Source: JADLBR01 sp020847615 (lineage in GTDB: Bacteria; Verrucomicrobiota; Verrucomicrobiia; JADLBR01). From it: 64,000 nucleotides of DNA. The DNA lies in the NCBI GenBank assembly GCA_026646655.1, contig JAPKHT010000001.1, positions 1 to 64,000 of the forward strand, read 5' to 3'. The translations under genes were made by a program, and so were the position numbers. Positions 17,837 through 26,697 of this stretch are shown one piece after another; the stretch's first letter is position 1, and each line of letters opens with the position of its first letter. The notes beneath the pieces are model-generated. The model had not been told where the DNA came from and did not search any database. It was given only the letters and a program-made list of their open reading frames with translations.

Positions 17837-19488
17837 AACGATGGCGTGGAGAGACGGCGAGGCCCCTTATCGCGGCCCTCGCGGCCCCGTTGACGTGGGC
17901 GTTGGCCGATCTGCGTGCCGCCGATGCGCCCAAGCAACCGCCCAATGTCGTTTTCATCCTCGCCGACGACCAGCGGGCAGATGAACTGGGCTGCGCGGGG
18001 CACCCCTTGATGAGGACGCCCAACATCGATCGGATCGCGCGAGAGGGCGCGCTGTTTGAAAACTCGTTTGTCTCCTCCGCCTCGTGCCTGCCGAACCGCA
18101 CGAACCTCCTCACGGGGCAGTGGGAGCGTAGGCACGCGGTCGGCTGGAACAGCGCTAGCGCGCTTTCGCCCAAACAGTGGGCGGACACGTTGCCGATGGT
18201 GCTCAAACGCAATGGCTACACGACCGCCTACCTCGGCAAGAACCACACGCCCGGGCTGCGCCACTGGGATTTCGATTACTACTACGGCAACCGCCTCGGC
18301 CATCTCGGTTTCTACCCGAAGGCCGCCCAACCCATCTTCAGCAACGCCGGTTCCGACACGCAGCCCGAGATCCTCGGCGAGGGCGCGGAGAACTTCCTCG
18401 AAACCGACCCGCGCTTTGTCGGGCGGGCCGGCGAGCACGCCGCAGTATTCCTGCGGGAGCGGGCAAAGGACAGGCCCTTCTTCCTCTATGTCTGCTTCAA
18501 TGTGCCGCACAGCGCGGGCACGCGCTCGATGCAGCAACGGCCCAGCGACGACGAGCTCTACCGCACGGCCTATCGCGACGTGGAGTCGCGGATGCCGCTG
18601 CCGCCCGGCTATATCGCGGAAGCGGATGTGGGAGCGCCAAAGCTCCCGTTGAACATCTATTCGGGGAAACAGATCAGCAGCTACGACTATCGCCGCGCGC
18701 CGGATGCGCTGCGCGAGCAGCGCGTGCGCATCTGCCAGACGGTGGCCGGGATCGACCGCGTGGTCGGGCAGATCATGGCGCGGCTCGAGGGCATCGGGCA
18801 GGCGGACAACACCATTTTCGTCTACAGCGCCGACAACGGCATCCTGCACGGCGAGCACGGCTACGGCGGCAAATGCCTGCTATACGATCCCTCCATCCGC
18901 GTGCCGCTCCTCATCCTCGACCCGCGCCTCCCGGCGGCGCAGCGGGGGCGGCGCCTGAAGGAGCTCGTCGTGTCGCAGGACGTCGCGCCCACCATCCTCG
19001 ACCTCTGCGGCATCCCGGCGCCCGCCAGCATGCAGGGCCGCAGCCTCCGCCCGCTGCTGCGCGGCGAGCCGGTCCGGTGGCGGCCCGACCTCTTCTGCGA
19101 GAGCCTGATCCTGCTCCAGGATTACCCGCTCATCCAGGGCGTGCGCAGCGCGGACTGGAAGTACATCCGCTATTGGCCGAATCGAAAGACGCCCGAGGAC
19201 TATCGCGAGCTCCTGAACCTCGGACTCCGCGGAGAATCGCCCGCCCACGAGGAACTCTTTCACCTCGCCGCCGATCCCCTGGAGCAGACCAACCTGGCCT
19301 CCGATCCGCGGCACGCGCCGCGACTCGAAGCGATGCGCATCCGCTGCGTCGAACTGCTGCGCGAGACGCGCGGCGACCCCGAGGCGTGCCCGGCCATGCC
19401 CATCGCCGAGTGGGCCAAGGAGACCCCCGGCGGCTGGAGGGACGTGCTGCCGCTGCTATCAAAGAAGAACGCCGCCAAGGGAGAGTGA
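17833..19488 (+). CDS. Secreted S1-family sulfatase, CLPNR type
   Basis: The 551-residue protein starts by ATGA overlap with the previous sulfatase. A signal-like N-terminus (LIAALAAPLTWALADLRAADA) precedes PNVVFILADDQRADELG. The modification motif is SCLPNR with Cys85, a CxPxR variant in which Leu and Asn replace the usual small residues; such variants are known among S1 enzymes and phosphonate ester hydrolases. GKNH takes the place of GKWH, and YSADNG supplies metal ligands. The architecture is closer to iduronate or heparan sulfatase-like enzymes than to its neighbours. Different substrate specificity from the adjacent paralogues is likely, but inferred. Confidence 0.93.
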   Translation: MKRWRGETARPLIAALAAPLTWALADLRAADAPKQPPNVVFILADDQRADELGCAGHPLMRTPNIDRIAREGALFENSFVSSASCLPNRTNLLTGQWERRHAVGWNSASALSPKQWADTLPMVLKRNGYTTAYLGKNHTPGLRHWDFDYYYGNRLGHLGFYPKAAQPIFSNAGSDTQPEILGEGAENFLETDPRFVGRAGEHAAVFLRERAKDRPFFLYVCFNVPHSAGTRSMQQRPSDDELYRTAYRDVESRMPLPPGYIAEADVGAPKLPLNIYSGKQISSYDYRRAPDALREQRVRICQTVAGIDRVVGQIMARLEGIGQADNTIFVYSADNGILHGEHGYGGKCLLYDPSIRVPLLILDPRLPAAQRGRRLKELVVSQDVAPTILDLCGIPAPASMQGRSLRPLLRGEPVRWRPDLFCESLILLQDYPLIQGVRSADWKYIRYWPNRKTPEDYRELLNLGLRGESPAHEELFHLAADPLEQTNLASDPRHAPRLEAMRIRCVELLRETRGDPEACPAMPIAEWAKETPGGWRDVLPLLSKKNAAKGE

Positions 19489-19525
19489 AAGGACTAGAAC
19501 CGCAACCCGGCACTGGGAAACAGAA

Positions 19526-20941
19526 ATGAGACAGACCCTCGCCCTACTCGCCGCCCTGCTGCTAGCATCGGCAGCGTCCGCCGCCGGACGGCCCAACATC
19601 ATCCTCATCCTCGCCGACGACATGGGCTGGCGGGATGCCGGCTGTTTCGGCGGGACGGCGGTGCCCACGCCCTCCATCGATGCGCTCGCCGCATCCGGTG
19701 TGAGGATGACGCGGTTCTATGCCGCCTCGGCCGTCTGCACCCCCACGCGCGCCTCCATCATGACGGGGCGCTATCCCCTGCGATTCGACATCCGCGGCCA
19801 CTTCCCGGATGACGCCTCCCACCTGCCTCGCGGCACCATGACGCTCCCCGCCCTGCTGAAGCGGAACGGGTACCGGACCGCCCATGTCGGGAAGTGGCAT
19901 CTCGGCGGCCTGCATGTGAGCCATGCGGAGAACCGCGCCGCCGCCATCCCGGGGCCGCGCGAGCATGGCTTCGACCATTACCTCTGCCAGGTCGAGGAGC
20001 AGCCCCTGCGGGGTCGCCTGGGCGCCGAGCGCCGCCTGTACCGCGATGGCGGCACCTGCCTGCTGCGCGATGACCGGCGCGTGCCGGAGAGCGATCCGTA
20101 TTTCCGCATGCACTTCACCGACATCATCGGCGCGGAGGGCATCCGCCTCGTCGAGCAGTTCCACCGCGAGCAGAGACCGTTTTTTCTCAACATCTGGCAC
20201 CTCGTGCCCCACACGCCCTACGAGCCGGGCAGCGAGCCGCACTGGACGAGCACCGCCGCCCTCGGCATCAGCGACGACCAGCACCGCTTCCGCTCGATGA
20301 TGGCGCACATGGACGCCACGGTCGGCGCCCTGCTGCGCAAGCTCGACGAACTGGGCCTGCGCGAGAACACGCTCGTGATCTTCACCAGCGACAACGGCGG
20401 TGCGTTCGAGGCCGACATCGGCCCGCTCAAGGGTGGCAAGACCGATCTCCACGAGGGCGGTATCCGCGTTCCTTTCATCGTGAGTTGGCCCGGCCAGATC
20501 CCCGCGGGAGGCACCAGCCGCGCCATCGGCAGCAGCATCGACCTCCTGCCCACGTTCTGCGCCGCGGCCGGGGTGCCCGTGCCCGACGGGGCGCGGGTGG
20601 ATGGCGTCAGCCTCCTGGGGCACTGGCGCGAAAATGCGGCCGTGGAGCGCGCGGGCCCGCTGTTCTGGCAGCTCGATCTTTACGCGAAGCTCCAGCGCCA
20701 CTACCCCAAACCGAAGCCCCATGCCACCGAGGTCGCCATGGAGGGAAAATGGAAACTCCTCTGCCGCGGGGCCGAACCCCTGGAGCTATTCGACCTCGAG
20801 GCCGATCTCGCCGAGACGGCCAACCTGCTCGACACCCAGCCAGAAATCGCCGCGCGCCTCGCCCGCGGCGTGCGCGCCTTCCTCGATGCCCCGCGCGACT
20901 CCGGCGGTATCGCAAAAAGGGAAGGCGGCAAAGGGGAATGA
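19526..20941 (+). CDS. Secreted S1-family sulfatase
   Basis: The 471-residue sulfatase has a short clean signal peptide (LLAALLLASAASAAG) directly before RPNIILILADDMGWRDAG. The motif is CTPTR with Cys71. GKWHLGGL, TSDNGGAF and HEGGIRVPFIVSWPGQ follow in normal order. It lies 37 bases after the previous sulfatase and 37 before the next gene, consistent with one operon. The C-terminus is Lys/Gly-rich and short. Confidence 0.95.
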   Translation: MRQTLALLAALLLASAASAAGRPNIILILADDMGWRDAGCFGGTAVPTPSIDALAASGVRMTRFYAASAVCTPTRASIMTGRYPLRFDIRGHFPDDASHLPRGTMTLPALLKRNGYRTAHVGKWHLGGLHVSHAENRAAAIPGPREHGFDHYLCQVEEQPLRGRLGAERRLYRDGGTCLLRDDRRVPESDPYFRMHFTDIIGAEGIRLVEQFHREQRPFFLNIWHLVPHTPYEPGSEPHWTSTAALGISDDQHRFRSMMAHMDATVGALLRKLDELGLRENTLVIFTSDNGGAFEADIGPLKGGKTDLHEGGIRVPFIVSWPGQIPAGGTSRAIGSSIDLLPTFCAAAGVPVPDGARVDGVSLLGHWRENAAVERAGPLFWQLDLYAKLQRHYPKPKPHATEVAMEGKWKLLCRGAEPLELFDLEADLAETANLLDTQPEIAARLARGVRAFLDAPRDSGGIAKREGGKGE

Positions 20942-20978
20942 GGGCACGAAAGCGGGGATGGAATACCAGAGAACAACC

Positions 20979-22157
20979 ATGAAGACCATTGTAACACGGC
21001 TGATCGTCCTCCTGCTCGCGCCGCTGGCCGCGATGCACGGCGCTGGCCCGCCAGCGGACCCAGACAGGAAGCCGTCTTTTTCCTGGGAGCGCGTGCCGCG
21101 CTACATGCATGTACGAAAAGACACGGGTTTTACCGCTGAGGAGATCCGATACCTCGCCTCGTTTCCACTGGTCACCCTCGAGAAGTTTACGGGGACCGCG
21201 GAGTTCGGGACGACGGAGGCGGGGACGCTGGCGGCGGCGAGGGCCATCAGGGCCATTAACCCCAAGACGAAGGTGTTGTACTACCGGAACGTTATCGTGC
21301 ATTACGGCGGCTATGCCGCCAACGAATCGCTGGCGAATGTGCCGGGCGCATTTCTGGTCGGGCGGGACGGCAGCGACAAGCTCGTGCGGGGGAGAGTTCA
21401 AGCCTACGACCTGACGGACGCGAAGGTGCGCGACTGGTGGATCGCCAGCGCGATGCGGGTGTGCGCCGATCCGGCGATCGACGGGCTGTTCCTCGATGGC
21501 AATGTCAAGGTCCTGGAGCCGGAATATTTGCTTGGCGATATTGGGAAAGCGAAGAAAGCCGGAGTGCTCGACGGCTATACGGCCATGATGGGGGAGACAC
21601 GGCGGATGCTGGGTCCGGACAAGCTCATGCTCGCCAACGTGCTGCGGGCGCGCTTCCCGGATTTGGGGATGAGCCGTCTGCGGGCGTTTGACGGCTCTTA
21701 CATGGAGGGGTTTGAAGCCGCGGTCGGCGGCGTCGCATTGAAGGACTATTTGGCCAAGGGCATTGCGGCCTTTCAGGAGGCGGCCCGGCAGGGGTTCGTC
21801 ATCGCGTTCACGGCCGGACTGGGCGAAGAATCGCTCGAAACAGGGAAGGCCAATGAGGAGCGCACGGACGAGATCCGCAAGTCCCTGACTCCGGACGGGG
21901 TGGCCAACCTCCGGTTTCAGTATCTGTTGGCGCTCTTTCTCATTTGCGCCGAGAGGCACAGCTATTTCTGCGTGCACGACGGCTATGATGCGAAGAAGAG
22001 CCAGGTCTGGATGACGCATCCGCCCGAGTTCGACCGCCCGTTGGGCGCGCCCGAGGGACCGGCCGCTCGCGCCGGTCACGTTTACACCCGTGAATTCGCC
22101 CATGCGTCAGTCCGCCTGAACGTAGAAACCCAAACCGCAAAAATCGACTGGAGATAA
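20979..22157 (+). CDS. Secreted TIM-barrel protein, putative glycoside hydrolase
   Basis: The 392-residue product has a signal peptide with the recurring LLLAPLAA segment. The mature chain reads as a TIM barrel of the uncharacterised putative glycoside hydrolase type: AIRAINPKTKVLYYRN on an early strand, VCADPAIDGLFLDGN with a possible acidic catalytic residue, then LRAFDGSYMEGFE. It sits between two sulfatases in the same orientation. The in-frame extension upstream overlaps the previous gene and lacks a signal, so the ATG before KTIVTRL was chosen. Assigning it to a numbered GH family is not possible from reading alone. Confidence 0.8.
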   Translation: MKTIVTRLIVLLLAPLAAMHGAGPPADPDRKPSFSWERVPRYMHVRKDTGFTAEEIRYLASFPLVTLEKFTGTAEFGTTEAGTLAAARAIRAINPKTKVLYYRNVIVHYGGYAANESLANVPGAFLVGRDGSDKLVRGRVQAYDLTDAKVRDWWIASAMRVCADPAIDGLFLDGNVKVLEPEYLLGDIGKAKKAGVLDGYTAMMGETRRMLGPDKLMLANVLRARFPDLGMSRLRAFDGSYMEGFEAAVGGVALKDYLAKGIAAFQEAARQGFVIAFTAGLGEESLETGKANEERTDEIRKSLTPDGVANLRFQYLLALFLICAERHSYFCVHDGYDAKKSQVWMTHPPEFDRPLGAPEGPAARAGHVYTREFAHASVRLNVETQTAKIDWR

Positions 22158-22164
22158 CAAGCCT

Positions 22165-23571
22165 ATGAAATGCATCCTCACCGCCCTGCTGCTCGCGCCG
22201 CTGGCCGCGGTGCATGCCGCCGACGCGCCGCAGCAGAAACCCAACATCGTCCTGTTTCTCGCCGACGACCTCGGCTACGGGGACCTGGGGTGTTACGGCC
22301 ACCCGGTCATCCGGACGCCGAACCTCGACGCGTTCGCGAAGCAGGGCCTAAGGCTGACGCAATGCTACGCCGCGAGCGCGGTGTGCAGCCCGTCGCGTTC
22401 GGCGCTGCTCACCGGGCGCACGCCCCATCGCAACGGGGTCTACACGTGGATCGCCGAGGGCGCGCCGGTGCATCTGCGCGCCAGCGAGGTCACGCTGCCG
22501 AAATTGCTCAAGGGCGCCGGCTACGCGACGTGCCACGTCGGCAAGTGGCATCTGAACGGCCTGTTCAACGACCCCGCCCAGCCGCAGCCGGGTGACCACG
22601 GCTACGACTGGTGGATGGCGACGCAGAACAACGCCGCGCCGTCGCACGAGAACCCGGACAACTTCGTCCGCAACGGACAACCCGTCGGCCCGCTCGAAGG
22701 CTACTCGGCCCCGCTGATCGTCGCCGAGGCCATCGCGTGGTTGAAGGAGGGGCGCGACAAGTCGAGGCCGTTCTTCCTGGCCGTGTGGGCGCACGAGCCG
22801 CACTATCCGATCAAGTCGGACCCGAAGTTCAAGGCGCTCTACCCGGACCTTGCCGACGACGTGCAGCGCGAGCACCACGCCAACGTGACGCAGCTGGATT
22901 TCGCGTTCGGGCAATTGATGGGGGCGCTCGACGACCAGAAGCTCGCCGGCAACACCTTCGTTTTCTTCACGTCGGACAACGGCCCCGAAGGCGACGGCGT
23001 GAAGTCGCCGGGACGCGGCTCGACCGGCGGTCTGCGGGGGCGCAAACGCGACCTCCACGAGGGCGGCATCCGCGTGCCGGGCATCGCGCGCTGGCCGGGA
23101 CGGATCCAGCCCGGGACCGTTTCCGAAATCCCCGCGATTGGCAGCGACGCGTTCCCGACGATGCTCGCCGTCGCGGGTTTGCAACCGCCGGGCGACCGCG
23201 TGCTCGACGGCGCGAACGTCCTGCCGATGCTGACCGGGGCCGCGGGCAAAGTGGAGCGCCCGCAGCCGCTCTACTGGCGGCTGCACATGGCGCCCAACGC
23301 CAAGATCGCCATGCGCGTGGACGACTGGAAGATCCTGGCCAACGCCGAACTGACCGAATTTGAAGTCTACAATCTGAGGGCCGACCCGCAGGAAAGCACC
23401 GACCTGAAGGAGAGGGAAGCGGAACGCTTCGCCGCATTGCGCGAGCAGCTCGTCCGGCACAACGCGGCGGTCGAGGCCGAGGGGCCGGATTGGTGGAAGA
23501 CCCAGAATCCCAGCGGCGGCAAGGCCAAATCCGACCAACCGCCTGCGAGAAAGAAGCGGAAGGCGAAATAG
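22165..23571 (+). CDS. Secreted S1-family sulfatase
   Basis: The 468-residue sulfatase opens with the locus-typical leader MKCILTALLLAPLAAVHAA. Landmarks are LFLADDLGYGD, CSPSR with Cys74, GKWHLNG and TSDNGPEGDG. It ends in a basic, Pro/Lys-rich tail (KSDQPPARKKRKAK). A GH29 gene follows after 68 bases, the same sulfatase-then-fucosidase order as at 34715/36343. This suggests the two enzymes act together on sulfated fucose. Confidence 0.95.
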   Translation: MKCILTALLLAPLAAVHAADAPQQKPNIVLFLADDLGYGDLGCYGHPVIRTPNLDAFAKQGLRLTQCYAASAVCSPSRSALLTGRTPHRNGVYTWIAEGAPVHLRASEVTLPKLLKGAGYATCHVGKWHLNGLFNDPAQPQPGDHGYDWWMATQNNAAPSHENPDNFVRNGQPVGPLEGYSAPLIVAEAIAWLKEGRDKSRPFFLAVWAHEPHYPIKSDPKFKALYPDLADDVQREHHANVTQLDFAFGQLMGALDDQKLAGNTFVFFTSDNGPEGDGVKSPGRGSTGGLRGRKRDLHEGGIRVPGIARWPGRIQPGTVSEIPAIGSDAFPTMLAVAGLQPPGDRVLDGANVLPMLTGAAGKVERPQPLYWRLHMAPNAKIAMRVDDWKILANAELTEFEVYNLRADPQESTDLKEREAERFAALREQLVRHNAAVEAEGPDWWKTQNPSGGKAKSDQPPARKKRKAK

Positions 23572-23639
23572 AACGTGAGACCCCGCCGAAGTACCGGCGT
23601 CGATCCGTGATGCGCCTGCAAAAGCAAGAGGTGACAACC

Positions 23640-24800
23640 ATGAAACGAAGATCCTTTCTGCAAACCTTGGCCGGGGCGGCGCTTGGCGGCGGCCTCGCGG
23701 GCGGTTCCCGAGCCGCGGGGGCGATCGCCGTCCCGTCTTATCTGAAAAAGTATGCGGGCCAATATGCCGCGGACCGGCGCGGGGCGGCGCTGCGGTGGTT
23801 CCGCGAGGCGAAGTTCGGCCTGTTCCTGCATTACGGCCTCTACTCGCTGCTGGGGCGCCACGAGTGGGTCCAGTTGCGCGAGAAAATCCCGGTGGCCGAA
23901 TACGCCAAGCTCATGGACCGCTTCACGGCGGAGAAGTTTGACGCGGATCGCATCACCGATCTCGCGCTGGCGGCGGAGATGCGCTACGTGAACATCACCA
24001 CCCGCCACCACGATAGCTTCTGCCTGTTCGCCACCCGGCAGACCGATTTCCACAGCGCCAACAGCCCGGCAAAGCGCGATCTCGTGGGCGAGCTGTCGGC
24101 CGCCTGCCAGAAGAAGGGACTCGGCCTGTGCCTCTACTACACCCACGGGCGAGACTGGAAACACCCGCACGCGCCCAACAACGACGAGTGGGGCGGCCGC
24201 GCGCGGCCGGAATACGACCCGCCCGAACCCTCCTACGCCTACGGCAAAAACCATGACCTGCAAAAATACCTGGACTTCATGAGCGCCCAGATCACCGAGC
24301 TGCTGACCAACTATGGCCCGATCGCCGCGATCTGGCTGGACGGCATCGGCGTGCCCCTGACCGGCGACCGGGCCAAGTTCAAATGCCAGGAGCTCTACGA
24401 CCTCGTCCATCGCCTGCAGCCGCAGGTGCTGGTCTCCTACAAGCAGGGCCTGCTCGGCACCGAGGACTTCTTCGCGCCGGAACACAAGGCCGTCGAGAAT
24501 CCGTCCGGCAAACCGATGGAGATCTGCTCCACCCTCCAGGAGAAGAGCTGGGGCTACAACACGCAAGCCCGCCACATCAGCACGGATGAGGCCTGGGACA
24601 AATTGTCCACCGCCGGGGCCGTCCCCGCCAACCTGCTCTTGAACAGCGGCCCCCTGCCGGACGGAGCCATCCCGCCCGAGCAGGCCCAAGTGCTGCAAGA
24701 AATGGGCCAGCGCATCCGCGCGCAGGGTTATCCCGCCAAACATGTTCCCTCGGAGGCTCCGCTGTCGCGCAAGAACAAAAATGAGAAACGCGCAGAGTAG
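23640..24800 (+). CDS. Alpha-L-fucosidase (GH29), Tat-type signal
   Basis: The 386-residue fucosidase begins with a twin-arginine-like signal (KRRSFLQTLAGAALGGG), unlike the Sec signals of its neighbours. GH29 landmarks are FREAKFGLFLHYGLYS, RHHDSFCLF and AIWLDG, with Asp234 the candidate nucleophile. It is a paralogue of the protein at 36343: both share the RGAAL..WFR start, CQELYD, and a short C-terminus ending soon after LLLNSGPLPDG. It lies directly upstream of a GHL6-like protein with a three-base gap. Fucosidase activity is well supported by family; linkage preference is not. Confidence 0.93.
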   Translation: MKRRSFLQTLAGAALGGGLAGGSRAAGAIAVPSYLKKYAGQYAADRRGAALRWFREAKFGLFLHYGLYSLLGRHEWVQLREKIPVAEYAKLMDRFTAEKFDADRITDLALAAEMRYVNITTRHHDSFCLFATRQTDFHSANSPAKRDLVGELSAACQKKGLGLCLYYTHGRDWKHPHAPNNDEWGGRARPEYDPPEPSYAYGKNHDLQKYLDFMSAQITELLTNYGPIAAIWLDGIGVPLTGDRAKFKCQELYDLVHRLQPQVLVSYKQGLLGTEDFFAPEHKAVENPSGKPMEICSTLQEKSWGYNTQARHISTDEAWDKLSTAGAVPANLLLNSGPLPDGAIPPEQAQVLQEMGQRIRAQGYPAKHVPSEAPLSRKNKNEKRAE

Positions 24801-24803
24801 ATC

Positions 24804-26675
24804 ATGCGACGCGCCACCCACCTTCTCCCCGCCCTGCTGCTGATGGCAGCGGAAATGCTGTCCGCCGCCGATCTCCCCGATTGGTTCGAGGTGAACCGCG
24901 TGCAGGCGCACTGCGAGATGTTTCGCCTTCAGGATGAAAGCGGCGGGCTGCAACTGCACAAGCCGATCGCCGATCTCGGGGCCGAGGCGGTCACCTTGAT
25001 CGTGGACAACCGGGAGGAAGGCGCCTGGTGGCCCAGCGCGGTGGGCGAGACGCACCCGCTTGCCGCGAACCGCGACGTGGCGCGCGAGATCGTCGGAAGC
25101 GCGCATCGCAACGGCATGAAGTGCATCGGCTATTATCGCTACATGTCGGACGCGTGGGCGGAACGGGAACATCCCGAATGGCTCTGTCGCGATGCCGCCG
25201 GCCGGCCGGTCGGCGAGCCGCGTGCCCGAAAGGCGCGGAAGCCTATTCACGTGCTGTGCGCCAACTCCCCGTATCGCGACTTCGTGAAGACCCGGCTCCG
25301 CGAGCTCGCGCAACGCGGGATCGACATGATCTACTTCGATTCCTGGCATATGCCGGAGGTCTGCACCTGCCGCTTCTGCAGAAACAGATTCGAACGGGAG
25401 ACCGGCAGGCCTTTCCCGCTCAAACCGGCAGGCGACACTGGCGCCGGTGCCGGCGATGAACTCTCCGATGCCGATGGGAAGGTGTCGCTCGCGAAGGTCT
25501 ACTCGGCGGATTATCTGGAGGTGTCCCGCTTTGTGTCGCGGAGCTTGGTGCAGGCCTTCACCGAATGGCGCGATGCCGTGAGGGAAATCAATCCCTCCAT
25601 CCGGTTCGCCATCGGGAGTTCACTCTATCCGGTGTTTCTGGGGCAGCCGCAACTGACGGCGGATTTCCTGGCCATAGCCGACACATCCAAGACGGAGTTC
25701 AACAAGCCTTTTGGCGGCGGCATGGCCATGCTCAAGCGACTCAAACTCGACGGGGTTGCCCCGCCCGCATTCGACATCCAGACGGCGCTTGGGTGGAGCC
25801 TGGTGCGCGATTCCTCCGGCGGGCGGCCTCCGCTCATGTGGATCCCGCACTTGAAGACGGAGGAGGATGCGCTGCGCGCCTCCGCGGCGGCGTATTCCTG
25901 GGGATGCGTGGCCAGCATGGCGGTCAGCGACATCGCCGCCGCCGACTCGCTTTTCTCCAGCAGTTTCGCCAATGGTGCGCGGGTCTCGCCCGCGCTGGCC
26001 GGGACCCGGCCCTACGGCTGGGCGGCCGTCCACATCAGCGAGGGTGCACGCAACCGGCGCCTCAATGACATTTCGGCCCTCTGGAAGGACGTCATCGCCC
26101 CGGCGCTCGGGTCCTTCGAGGCGCTGGTTCGGGAGCATGTTCCCGTTGTCACCCTGAATGACCGACAGATGGCGGGCGCCATTCCTGACACGACGCGCGT
26201 GCTGGTGCTGGCCTCGCCGGACGAGTTGACGGCTGCCCAGCAGGATGCTCTTGGAAAATGGACACAGACGGGAGGCATTGTCGTCCGCCCTGAGCCCCGA
26301 CAGGACTGGCATACGGCCGATGGCAAATCCTCCCGGATGCAGGCGCTGTGGGCGAAGATCCAGGCACAGGCCGGCGAATCCCCCGTCCGCATCAACGGGC
26401 CGCCCCACATGCACGCCGTGTGCTTCCGCCACCCGCAGGGGAAACGTTTCGTCGTCACCCTCGTCAACGCCTGGGACGACTACGAGGCGGAAGACCGGTC
26501 CCCGAAGCCCGCGATATGCAAGAACGTCCGCATCACGTTAGACCGGGATTTCTTTCCCGCCCTGACGGCAACAGAACTGTTGACCGGCAAAAACCTCCCC
26601 GCGAACCAGAAAGGGCCGCTGGCTGTCGAGGTCCCGGATTTCGACATCAACCGGTGCGTGGTTTTCGGCCCCTGA
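24804..26675 (+). CDS. Secreted GHL6-like putative glycoside hydrolase
   Basis: The 623-residue protein has a Sec signal (LLPALLLMAAEMLSAA). Its N-terminal barrel carries GMKCIGYYRYMSDAWAEREH and GIDMIYFDSW, signatures of the hypothetical glycosyl hydrolase 6 group, which is related to GH29 and GH42-like enzymes. A CTCRFCRNRF stretch, common in these proteins, follows. The C-terminal third (about 410-623) resembles the class I amidotransferase-like and beta-sandwich domains that follow such barrels in beta-galactosidase-like enzymes (RVLVLASPDELTAAQQDAL). It starts three bases after the fucosidase stop, so it is probably co-expressed. Substrate unknown. Confidence 0.82.
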   Translation: MRRATHLLPALLLMAAEMLSAADLPDWFEVNRVQAHCEMFRLQDESGGLQLHKPIADLGAEAVTLIVDNREEGAWWPSAVGETHPLAANRDVAREIVGSAHRNGMKCIGYYRYMSDAWAEREHPEWLCRDAAGRPVGEPRARKARKPIHVLCANSPYRDFVKTRLRELAQRGIDMIYFDSWHMPEVCTCRFCRNRFERETGRPFPLKPAGDTGAGAGDELSDADGKVSLAKVYSADYLEVSRFVSRSLVQAFTEWRDAVREINPSIRFAIGSSLYPVFLGQPQLTADFLAIADTSKTEFNKPFGGGMAMLKRLKLDGVAPPAFDIQTALGWSLVRDSSGGRPPLMWIPHLKTEEDALRASAAAYSWGCVASMAVSDIAAADSLFSSSFANGARVSPALAGTRPYGWAAVHISEGARNRRLNDISALWKDVIAPALGSFEALVREHVPVVTLNDRQMAGAIPDTTRVLVLASPDELTAAQQDALGKWTQTGGIVVRPEPRQDWHTADGKSSRMQALWAKIQAQAGESPVRINGPPHMHAVCFRHPQGKRFVVTLVNAWDDYEAEDRSPKPAICKNVRITLDRDFFPALTATELLTGKNLPANQKGPLAVEVPDFDINRCVVFGP

Positions 26676-26697
26676 ACATCTGAATTGGGATGTGAAG